Source: Methanoculleus sp. UBA303
Lineage (GTDB): Archaea > Halobacteriota > Methanomicrobia > Methanomicrobiales > Methanoculleaceae
NCBI GenBank assembly: GCA_002501655.1
Contig: DANY01000001.1
Location: 1-39,605, forward strand
Reading direction: 5' to 3'
DNA length: 39,605 nt
Shown: positions 33,646 to 39,605 of the stretch, piece after piece
How the letters are laid out: every line of letters begins with the position of its first letter
Numbering within the stretch: the stretch's first letter is position 1
Notes under the pieces: model-generated
What the model was told of the DNA's origin: nothing
What the model saw: the letters and a program-made list of their open reading frames with translations, nothing else
Databases searched by the model: none
Made by a program: the position numbers and the translations under genes

Positions 33646-33654
33646 TATTTATAT
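33646..33654 (+). promoter_or_regulatory. TATA box of the metallophosphoesterase gene
   Basis: TATTTATAT is centred 27 nt before the GTG at 33677, pointing to a leaderless transcript initiated with GTG. Confidence 0.6.
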
Positions 33655-33676
33655 TCATAGGAGAGAATAAAATACA

Positions 33677-34597
33677 GTGACCCTGAAGACCCTAAACGCA
33701 AGACATCTGGCGTTATTCATGCTCATCCTGCTTCCCTCCATGACCGGCTACATGGCCTGGGAAGCACGGGCTGTCGACGTGACCGTCCTTACTATCGACG
33801 GGGCACCCCGGGGCGTCGTCTATATCACCGACCCCCATGTCAGGGCGTCCAACACCGACCATGTCCAGGAGGTGATCCGCGAGGTCAACCGCTTAAACCC
33901 CTCGCTCGTCCTGATCGGCGGCGACTTTGTCACCGGTGAGGAGTCGGAGTTCACCTCTCAGGCGGTATGGCGGTCACTCGACGCACCGGCCTACGCCGTC
34001 CTCGGGAACCACGACTACAGGGTGGGGACCGACAGCCGGACGGGCCTCGCGAGGTTGCTTGCCGTCCGGACTTCGGCCGACGTCACCGCCGCCGGGTACG
34101 ACGTCTCCGCCCTTGACGACGGTTCTGCCGACACCGCATTTGCCGACGAGCTCGCCACGACGCTGGAAGAGAACGGGGTGCATGTCCTCAGGAACGACTA
34201 CGCCCGGGTCTTTGCCGGGGGCGAAGAGATCGTCATCGTCGGCGTCGACGACGGGTGGGCCGGTATGGCGGACCCGCCCAACGTGCCGGCGACCGACACG
34301 TTCACCGTCTACCTTATTCACGAACCCTCCTGCAGGGCCGACTGGGACGCCGACCTCATCCTCGCCGGCCACACCCACGGCGGCCAGTTCCTCTTCCCGG
34401 TTGTTGCCCAGTTGAACGACCTCGGCGTCATCGAGCTTGCGGGCATGTTCGATACGAACGGGACGCCGACCTACATATCCCGCGGGGTCTGCAGCGCGAG
34501 CGTCGCCGGGGTGGACCTCCGGTTCAACTGCCGGCCCGAGATCGTCCTGATCAACCCGACCGAAGAACAGCTCCAGGTCATCGGTGATTCTGCCTGA
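33677..34597 (+). CDS. Metallophosphoesterase with N-terminal membrane anchor
   Basis: A 306-residue calcineurin-like phosphoesterase. The N-terminal hydrophobic segment (LALFMLILLPSMTGYMAW, about residues 11-28) anchors or exports it. The dinuclear metal motifs are all visible: D-x-H in YITDPHVR, GGD in LIGGDFVTG, GNHD in AVLGNHDYR, and GHTHGGQ in LAGHTHGGQF, with LIHEP between. It resembles YkuE-type enzymes, which act on membrane-related phosphodiesters or lipids; the substrate here is unknown. The start is GTG 33677, with a TATA box 27 nt upstream. Confidence 0.9.
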   Translation: MTLKTLNARHLALFMLILLPSMTGYMAWEARAVDVTVLTIDGAPRGVVYITDPHVRASNTDHVQEVIREVNRLNPSLVLIGGDFVTGEESEFTSQAVWRSLDAPAYAVLGNHDYRVGTDSRTGLARLLAVRTSADVTAAGYDVSALDDGSADTAFADELATTLEENGVHVLRNDYARVFAGGEEIVIVGVDDGWAGMADPPNVPATDTFTVYLIHEPSCRADWDADLILAGHTHGGQFLFPVVAQLNDLGVIELAGMFDTNGTPTYISRGVCSASVAGVDLRFNCRPEIVLINPTEEQLQVIGDSA

Positions 34598-34604
34598 GGG
34601 CTGC

Positions 34605-35435
34605 TTACGGTTCGAGGATGGCACGCGCCCGCCCGGCGATCAGCAGCACCTCCCGGAGGGGGATGCCTGCGTCATGGGCGATGGCCGTGGCGTCGCCGTA
34701 GGCGACCTGCTTTGCCGTGAGGAACCCGGCAGCCGCGAGCCTTGCAGAGACCGACGGGCTCACCCCCGCAACAATAGTGACCGGGTAGGACTGCGTCGTC
34801 TCGATCATTGTCCGGAGGTTCTGTTCCACCGGGTAGTCCCACCCGATATGCCCGATCCCGCGGCAGGTCGCGTAGCGCTTAGCGTGCGCGGAGAGTTTGG
34901 TATTGCAGACGATCAGGGCACCGTCGATAGAGATGGCGCACCGCCCGGCCCGGAACCCCTCTTGGAGGTCCTCGACGATCGCCCGGGCGATCCGCCCTTC
35001 GTCGAGGCCGGTCATCCGGTGGTGGTTCGCATGGTGCTTCACCTCGACAAAGATAGTGGCGTCGTCTTTCTGGGCGACGGCGTCCACCTCGTGCTCCCCG
35101 CACCGCCCGGCAAGGATGCACCCGGTCTCCACCCGGTAGCCGTGCTCCCGGAGGAGAACCCGCACGAACTCCTCGAACTCCGGTTTCGGGCGGATGAGGG
35201 CGAGCGCTCTCCGGAGGTTGGTCCGGTGCGCGACGGCGGGGCGGACGGCCCGGGCCCGGGCGCGGATCATCCGGAGGACCGCCGTGGTTTTCACCCCGGA
35301 CGGCACCGACACCTCGATCTCGTCGGCGATCCGGTCGGCATCCTCCGCACCGAGGCCCATGTTCCGGAGCGTCCGCCGCACCTTCTCCCGGTCAAACGGC
35401 TGCAGGCTGCCGTCGGCCTTCGTGACGTACTTCAT
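34605..35435 (-). CDS. ATP-cone/Mrr-like nuclease/HhH fusion protein
   Basis: A 276-residue three-module protein. Residues about 1-85 form an ATP-cone (YVTKADGSLQPFDREKVRRT), normally the nucleotide-sensing domain of ribonucleotide reductases and NrdR. Residues about 95-215 look like a PD-(D/E)XK restriction-type nuclease: EEFVRVLLREHGYRVETGC, GEHEVDAVAQ, IFVEVKHH, with the D and E-x-K metal ligands. The C-terminus (about 222-276) contains helix-hairpin-helix-like repeats (GVSPSVSARLAAAGFLTAKQ and AGIPLREVLLIAGRARAI). Similar ATP-cone nucleases occur in archaea, but no modification gene is adjacent. ATG 35435 is the family-consistent start. Confidence 0.85.
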   Translation of the reverse strand: MKYVTKADGSLQPFDREKVRRTLRNMGLGAEDADRIADEIEVSVPSGVKTTAVLRMIRARARAVRPAVAHRTNLRRALALIRPKPEFEEFVRVLLREHGYRVETGCILAGRCGEHEVDAVAQKDDATIFVEVKHHANHHRMTGLDEGRIARAIVEDLQEGFRAGRCAISIDGALIVCNTKLSAHAKRYATCRGIGHIGWDYPVEQNLRTMIETTQSYPVTIVAGVSPSVSARLAAAGFLTAKQVAYGDATAIAHDAGIPLREVLLIAGRARAILEP

Positions 35436-35608
35436 CGGCGATCCGTCTTGCGCCGGAGACGAAAAGCGTTCGCTACCACGCTTCCCGGCGGTGCCGCTCA
35501 CTCTGTGATCGAGACGGCCCGGGATCGGGCGATCAACGATGGATCCGGACCGCGGGTTGTGGTACTGCATCATTATCTGCTTCTGTGTTCAATAGAGGCT
35601 GGGAACAG

Positions 35609-36553
35609 ATGGAATCGTTACAACGCCCGACTATCCTGATCCTCGGCGCAGGGGCGGTCGGCCTCTCGCTCGCCGGGCAACTTTGTGGGGTGGCGACGGT
35701 CTATGCAGCCTGCCGGCCGGTGCACGCCGGCGCGGTCCGGGAGCGGGGCCTCATAATGGAGGGGATCTGGGGAAACGGCACCGTTGACGGGATCGCCCCT
35801 GTTACGGGGCCGGAGGAGGTCCCACCCGCGGTGGATCTCGTCATCATCACCGCGAAGGGTACCGACACCCGGGCAATCTGCGAGGAGTACGCCGGGGTGA
35901 TCCGGGGCCGGCCGGCAGCAAGCCTCCAGAACGGCATAGGAAACGAAGAGGTCATCGCCCGCTACACCGATACCGTCATCGGCGGGACCGTGACGACGAA
36001 CTTCTCGGTCGTGGGCCCGGGACATGTCCGGGTCTCAAGCGAGAGCGCTCCGATGCGCTTCGGGATCTGGTCCGGCGACGGCGGCGGCGCCCTCGACTGT
36101 CTGATCGGCATCGTCCGGTCCGCCGGCATCCCGGTCGAGGCGGACGCCGATATCCGCTCCGGAAAGTGGACCAAAGCGCTCCTCAACATAGCGGTGAACC
36201 CGATCTGCGCCCTTCTGCGGGCTCCGGTCGGGGTCGCCGCCGATGGGGATATCCGGGAGACCGTCGTCGGGCTCATCCGCGAGACCTTCGCCGTCGCCGG
36301 TGCCGAAGGGGTGCAGCTCCCCTGGGCAACCGCCGATGACTACCTCACCCACCTCTTCGGGGTGCAGGTGCCCGACTTCGCCGCGGTCTACCCCTCCATG
36401 TACTACGACCTCCGGCGGGGTCACCGGACAGAGATCGACCTCCTCAACGGACATATCGCAAGCCTTGGGGAGCGCCACGGCATCGAGACGCCGCACAACC
36501 GGTGCATCGCCGGCCTCGTCCGCTACGCGGAGGCGCACCCCGGAACTCCGTGA
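35609..36553 (+). CDS. 2-dehydropantoate 2-reductase-like protein
   Basis: A 314-residue NAD(P)-dependent reductase of the ketopantoate reductase family. The N-terminal Rossmann fold has ILILGAGAVGLSLAGQL (about residues 9-25) and VDLVIITAKGTDTRAI. The conserved SLQNGIGNEEVI (about 108-119) follows, and the C-terminal all-helical domain has SGKWTKALLNIAVNPICALL (catalytic Lys near residue 189) and PSMYYDLRRGHRTEIDLLNG. PanE makes pantoate for coenzyme A, and ketopantoate reductase supplies CoA in archaea, so that role is likely but paralogues exist. ATG 35609 is favoured over a GTG eight codons earlier. Confidence 0.88.
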   Translation: MESLQRPTILILGAGAVGLSLAGQLCGVATVYAACRPVHAGAVRERGLIMEGIWGNGTVDGIAPVTGPEEVPPAVDLVIITAKGTDTRAICEEYAGVIRGRPAASLQNGIGNEEVIARYTDTVIGGTVTTNFSVVGPGHVRVSSESAPMRFGIWSGDGGGALDCLIGIVRSAGIPVEADADIRSGKWTKALLNIAVNPICALLRAPVGVAADGDIRETVVGLIRETFAVAGAEGVQLPWATADDYLTHLFGVQVPDFAAVYPSMYYDLRRGHRTEIDLLNGHIASLGERHGIETPHNRCIAGLVRYAEAHPGTP

Positions 36554-36557
36554 AGGG

Positions 36558-36737
36558 TCACTCCCCGCCTATCTTCGCGGCAAGCCGCCGGGCCGCCTCT
36601 TTTGCCTTCGTCTCGGTCCTCCAGAGCCCTGTCCTGCCGACGGGGGTTCCTTGCCGGTCGTAGAGTTGTACATAGTATCCGCCGTCCTGGCGGGCGAACC
36701 GGACCTCGCCGACGATGTTGGGGCCGTACTCCTGCAT
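36558..36737 (-). CDS. Small basic protein, unknown function
   Basis: A 59-residue protein (MQEYGPNIVGEVRFARQDGG and later TKAKEAARRLAAKIGGE). The centre (YYVQLYDRQGTPVGRTG) is beta-hairpin-like and slightly resembles DUF1508 proteins; I do not recognise a family securely. ATG 36737 is chosen because TTCATATCC (minus; plus 36757-36766) is a TATA-like element about 27 nt upstream. Longer starts to 36851 would run through the flavodoxin promoter. It converges on the ketopantoate reductase gene with a 4-bp gap. Confidence 0.6.
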   Translation of the reverse strand: MQEYGPNIVGEVRFARQDGGYYVQLYDRQGTPVGRTGLWRTETKAKEAARRLAAKIGGE

Positions 36738-36865
36738 ACCTGATCGTATCGGCGTGAAGGATATGAACGTTCCGCGTTCCCGCGGGTGCAGGGAGCACCC
36801 CCGGGTCCGGGTCCTGCTGTCTCTATATACGATGAGCATAGTACCCCCCACCCGGAGCGATAGCG

Positions 36866-37351
36866 ATGATCCTCATCGTGTACTACTCGTGGCAGGGACA
36901 TACGGAGAAGGTGGCGATGGCGCTCGCGGAGCGGGTCGGCGGCAGGCTTGAGAAGATCGAAGCAGTCTCTGAGGTGGGGATGCTCAGGAAGGGCATGATG
37001 GCGGCGTTTGGCATGCGGGCAGCGATCCGCCCGGCGCAGACGGATCTTACCGGCGTCGACTTCCTGGTCGTCGCAACCCCGGTCTGGTCGCAGAAGGTCC
37101 CGCCCTACATCAACGAGTACCTCTCCCAGGTCTCCGGAGCTTCGGGAAAACTCTTCTCGGTCCTCGTGGAGATGGGGGGTTCGGGGGCGGAGAAAGCGGT
37201 TGCGATCGTGAGGAAGAGCCTCGAAGCAAAAGGGATGCGGTTCGTCTCGTCGGCGACGACGCTCGAGAGCGAGGTCGATGCCGGGCAGTTCGGCCCGGCG
37301 ATCGAGGAGGTTGCCCGGGCGATCGTGGCGGTTGCTGCTCCGGCCGCGTAG
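36866..37351 (+). CDS. Flavodoxin-like protein
   Basis: A 161-residue flavodoxin-fold protein. The FMN phosphate loop is YYSWQGHTEKVA (about residues 6-17); VVATPVWSQKVPPYINEYL contributes the isoalloxazine-side loop, and FSVLVEMGGSGAEKA follows. It probably shuttles electrons or is part of an NAD(P)H oxidoreductase. A CGGAG lies 8-12 nt before ATG 36866, and TCTATATACG (36822-36831) is the likely TATA box. Confidence 0.9.
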   Translation: MILIVYYSWQGHTEKVAMALAERVGGRLEKIEAVSEVGMLRKGMMAAFGMRAAIRPAQTDLTGVDFLVVATPVWSQKVPPYINEYLSQVSGASGKLFSVLVEMGGSGAEKAVAIVRKSLEAKGMRFVSSATTLESEVDAGQFGPAIEEVARAIVAVAAPAA

Positions 37352-37381
37352 GTGGTGCTCCGGCAGAACCGCTCCGTCCCC

Positions 37382-37657
37382 TCACAGCGTCAGCGGTATA
37401 CCGAGGAGGTGGAGCACCACCGTGACCAGCACGCCGAAGATCCCGCCAATCGCGCATATCAGGACGGTGATCAGGTTGATCGGGATGTCGGGCCGCCCGA
37501 TGAGACTCATCAGGTTGAGGAGGTTAATGAGCCAGAGCAGGATCACGCCCACGACGGCGTTGATGATGAGGCCTGTTACACTCTTGACGACCTTGTAGAG
37601 GACAAACGCGATGACAACCACCAGGATCAGAGCGAGGAGCCCTGTGAGTAAGCTCAT
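37382..37657 (-). CDS. BofA-like small integral membrane protein
   Basis: A 91-residue protein with two to three hydrophobic segments: LLTGLLALILVVVIAFVLY, then LIINAVVGVILLWLINLLNL, then INLITVLICAIGGIFGVLVT. The spacing and the K-S-V-T-G-L-I-I-N-A junction match archaeal members of the pro-sigmaK processing inhibitor BofA family. In an archaeon it cannot act in sporulation; its function is unknown. ATG 37657 lies about 25 nt after a TATA-like TTCAATACC (plus 37678-37686). An ATG six codons earlier would extend into that box. Confidence 0.8.
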   Translation of the reverse strand: MSLLTGLLALILVVVIAFVLYKVVKSVTGLIINAVVGVILLWLINLLNLMSLIGRPDIPINLITVLICAIGGIFGVLVTVVLHLLGIPLTL

Positions 37658-37712
37658 ACCGCTCGTTTGATGCACCAGGTATTGAACCTTCCCAGGCGGG
37701 GTTCAACAGCCG

Positions 37713-38245
37713 TTAGAGGTATCCCGGCACCTCGAAGACCGGCTGGAAGCAGACCCCGTCCCCGGTCTTCACGCACCGGATTCCGGGACTCCCTTCGTAG
37801 GCGCCCATCGTCCGGCCGTCGTCGAGTTCAATCCAGTCATGGACGGCAACACCCCTTCCGAAGACTTCCACATGGAGAGCGTCGGTCCGGAACGTCCCGG
37901 CATCCCGGACCATGAGGCCGTGGACCAGCCGGGCCGGGACACCGTTCCGCCGGAGGGCCTCCGCCCTGAGGAGCGCGAGGTCGGTGCAGTCGCCCCCCCG
38001 TAGGCAAGGGTCGCGTTGAGGCCCACCGGGAAGAGGCGGGAGGAACCGTCGACGCAGGTAAAATTTCTATTTGAAATCAGGTATCCCGGGTTTCCGATAT
38101 AACTATAACGCACGCAGATGAGCCCCGAGGGGATACGGCGCACCCCGGGGATATACCGCCCGTGATCGAAGGGAGGGGTTGGGGGGTCCCGGGGCCTTGA
38201 GCCGGCGGGAAAAGAGGTTCGGTTTCCGGGTAACGGCGGGGTCAC
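37713..38245 (-). pseudogene. Transglutaminase-like gene broken by a frameshift at a G7 tract
   Basis: The upstream frame (from about 38245) encodes FDHGRYIPGVRR, NFTCVDGSSRLF and GLNATLAYGG. At a run of seven G (37993-37999, C on plus) the reading must shift to continue into DCTDLALLRAEALRRNGVPA, ALHVEVFGRG and VHDWIELDDGRTMG. Removing one G would give the unbroken motif AYGGDCTDLALLR. The Cys, His and Asp in GDCTD, LHVEV and HDWIELD fit a transglutaminase-like catalytic triad. GTG 38245 overlaps the upstream flavoprotein stop, suggesting an operon. The break may be real, phase-variable or a sequencing error. Confidence 0.7.
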
Positions 38246-39474
38246 CGGGAGGTATGGAGCCCGGCGATATGCCGTGCAGCGAGGGCCGCGGTGGAGAACG
38301 CGGCCTGCAGGTTGTAGCCCCCGGTGTCGCCGTCGATATCAAGCACCTCGCCGATGCAGTAGAAGTTCGGAACGATCCTTGATGCCATCGTCTTTCGGTT
38401 GATCCCCTCGAGGGCGACCCCGCCCCGCGTCGCCATCGCCTCGGCAAATCCCCCGAGCCCGGCCACGGTGAACGGGAACTCCGCGAGGGATGCGACGAGC
38501 GCGTTCCGGGCCTTCTTCGGGAGCCGGGCACAGGTTTCTCCCGGCGGGACCCCGGCAAGGTCGAGCAGCCGCCGGACGAACCGTTCCGGGAGGGTGAGAT
38601 CGCAGAGGACGGTCTTTGCCTGCCGCGCTCCGCCCGCCATGACCGCATCGGTGACCAATTCCCGCACCGCCTCCACGTTCGCCCCGGGGAGAAACGTGAC
38701 CCGGAGCACATCGCCCGGGAGGATGTAGCGGGAGGCGTCGAGTATGCCCGGGCCCGAGAGCCCGGTATGCGTCAGCAGGAGGTCGCCGGTATGCCGGCCG
38801 ACCCGCTTCCCGTCCCGGTAGACAGCGAGGGTGATCTCCTCGAAGGATATACCGGCGAGGTCGGCGAACGGGTAGTCCTCGACGTAGACCGGGGCAAGCG
38901 CCGGGGCAACCTCCGTGACCGGCTGCCCAAGCGCCCGGGCGAAGGCGTAGCCGTCCCCGGTCGAGCCGGTGGCGGGGTAAGAGGCCCCCCCGGTGGCGAG
39001 GACGAGGACGCCGGCCCGGATGGTCGTCTTCTCCGTCCGGACGAGGAATCCGTCTCCGTCCCGCCCTACGGCCACGACGGCCTCGTTGCACCGGATAGCC
39101 ACCCCGCGGGCGGAGCACTCCGCGAGGAGGACGGCGAGGACGTCGGCGGACCGCCGGGTCTCCGGGAAGACCTTTCCCCCGGGCTCGGCCTGCATCAAAA
39201 GACCCCTGTCAGCGAAGAAGGCGATAAGATCCCGGTTCGTGAAGTTCAGGAGCGCGGGGCGGAGAAACGACCCGTGGTCGCCGTAGCGGGAGAGGAAACC
39301 GGTGATCTCTCCATCGTGGGTTATGTTGCACTGCCCCGACCCCGCAATCAGGAGTTTTCGCGCTGGTGCAGGTTTCTTCTCGAAGAGGACCACACTCCTT
39401 CCCTCCCCTGCCGCCTGCAGGGCGCAGAAGAGCCCGGCGGGACCTCCCCCAATGATCACGATGGCGTCGTTCAC
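38242..39474 (-). CDS. HI0933-family FAD-dependent oxidoreductase (BaiN/YhiN-like)
   Basis: A 410-residue flavoprotein. The N-terminal dinucleotide-binding motif is AIVIIGGGPAGLFCALQAA, followed by the family hallmark KLLIAGSGQCNITHDG (about residues 38-53). Later come GGKVFPETRRSADVL, LVLATGGASYPATGSTGDGY, LLLTHTGLSGPGILD, and the C-terminal ATRGGVALEGINRKTM and CIGEVLDIDGDTGGYNLQAA. The substrate is unknown in archaea. GTG 39474 gives the family's usual short N-terminus; ATG 39516 would add 14 residues and is equally open. The gene lies just inside the edge of a TnpB-type element, which may have altered its promoter. Confidence 0.9.
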   Translation of the reverse strand: MNDAIVIIGGGPAGLFCALQAAGEGRSVVLFEKKPAPARKLLIAGSGQCNITHDGEITGFLSRYGDHGSFLRPALLNFTNRDLIAFFADRGLLMQAEPGGKVFPETRRSADVLAVLLAECSARGVAIRCNEAVVAVGRDGDGFLVRTEKTTIRAGVLVLATGGASYPATGSTGDGYAFARALGQPVTEVAPALAPVYVEDYPFADLAGISFEEITLAVYRDGKRVGRHTGDLLLTHTGLSGPGILDASRYILPGDVLRVTFLPGANVEAVRELVTDAVMAGGARQAKTVLCDLTLPERFVRRLLDLAGVPPGETCARLPKKARNALVASLAEFPFTVAGLGGFAEAMATRGGVALEGINRKTMASRIVPNFYCIGEVLDIDGDTGGYNLQAAFSTAALAARHIAGLHTSR

Positions 39475-39540
39475 GGCAATAACCCTATACCGTACTTCCC
39501 GGGGGAACATCAGCATTGGGGTGCGGCGGGCCGATACGCA

Positions 39541-39605
39541 TGTGAACTACCCCCCGCTTGCGCCGGGGGCTTCCTGCTTCATCCCCCTCCCCACCGGGAG
39601 CGAGT
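39541..39605 (-). mobile_element. Right end of an IS200/IS605 (IS1341/TnpB-type) element, omegaRNA 3' end
   Basis: On the minus strand the sequence reads GAAGCAGGAAGCCCCC, a GCAA-type loop, GGGGGG, then TAGTTCAC. This hairpin followed by the conserved GTAGTTCAC end is the known 3' boundary of IS1341-type tnpB elements, and the same sequence forms the 3' scaffold of the TnpB-associated omegaRNA. By family knowledge, the guide would be the flank immediately after TTCAC (about 39521-39541). One minus frame is open to the window edge and reads EGDEAGSPRRKRGVVH, like a TnpB C-terminal tail. The tnpB gene would lie beyond 39605. Confidence 0.75.

Noticed and set aside
34584..35639. 351-codon frame antisense to the ATP-cone nuclease gene
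   Set aside because: The translation is Pro/Asp/Gly/Arg-rich without motifs; the minus strand has recognisable domains.

Overview
The window comes from a GC-rich methanogenic archaeon, most likely Methanomicrobiales and probably Methanoculleus or a close relative. This is inferred from gene content: thermosome, TiaS, deoxyhypusine synthase, archaeal RPA with its COG3390 partner, CTP-dependent riboflavin kinase (RbkR), the archaeal HMG-CoA synthase operon, class I HMG-CoA reductase, an FmdE-family protein, CbiZ, eIF1A and archaeal pilin-like genes. Many genes have a TATA box about 25-30 nt upstream of the chosen start codon, which suggests widespread leaderless transcription. No rRNA, tRNA or CRISPR array was recognised.

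Layout. 1-916: poorly coding DNA with many small hairpins, then lysS and a YwbE-family gene. 2685-6472 (minus): two paralogous membrane histidine kinases joined by an ATGA overlap, with no response regulator in view. 6762-9404 (minus): thermosome subunit and an XRE-type regulator, the latter divergent from tiaS (9453-10694). 10695-11316: a 620-bp gap with a strong TATA box, a chain of hairpins and a T-run, the best candidate here for an unannotated RNA. 11317-12884: deoxyhypusine synthase and pyrF. 12998-14244: a stand-alone NrdD-type glycyl-radical/zinc domain translationally coupled to a CbiZ-Cys-rich fusion. 14782-16622: RPA and its partner. 16776-17441 (minus): a serine-recombinase-like protein that lacks the catalytic serine. 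17779-19117 (minus): rbkR-ribB. 19240-22550: regulator, HMG-CoA synthase, thiolase and DUF35 protein, an operon for the first steps of isoprenoid (archaeal lipid) synthesis. HMG-CoA reductase (23706-24914) follows, divergent from trm5.

The right half holds rimI, a DUF1015 gene, hisG, an FmdE-family gene, and a lipoprotein-like gene followed by four tightly packed pilin-like genes and a fifth that starts with a KAVSEAIGF-type leader (28579-32298). Then come eIF1A without a usual start codon, a DUF2238-like membrane protein, a metallophosphoesterase, an ATP-cone/PD-(D/E)XK/HhH protein, a ketopantoate reductase-like gene, a flavodoxin, a BofA-like membrane protein, a transglutaminase-like gene broken at a G7 tract, and an HI0933-type flavoprotein. 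The extreme right edge (39541-39605) carries the typical 3' end of an IS200/IS605-IS1341 (TnpB) element, including an omegaRNA-like terminal hairpin; its tnpB would lie outside the window.

Most interesting: the split NrdD-like domain coupled to corrinoid salvage, the catalytically dead recombinase, the candidate ncRNA at about 10884-11208, the TnpB-element edge, the CTG-initiated eIF1A, and the frameshifted transglutaminase.
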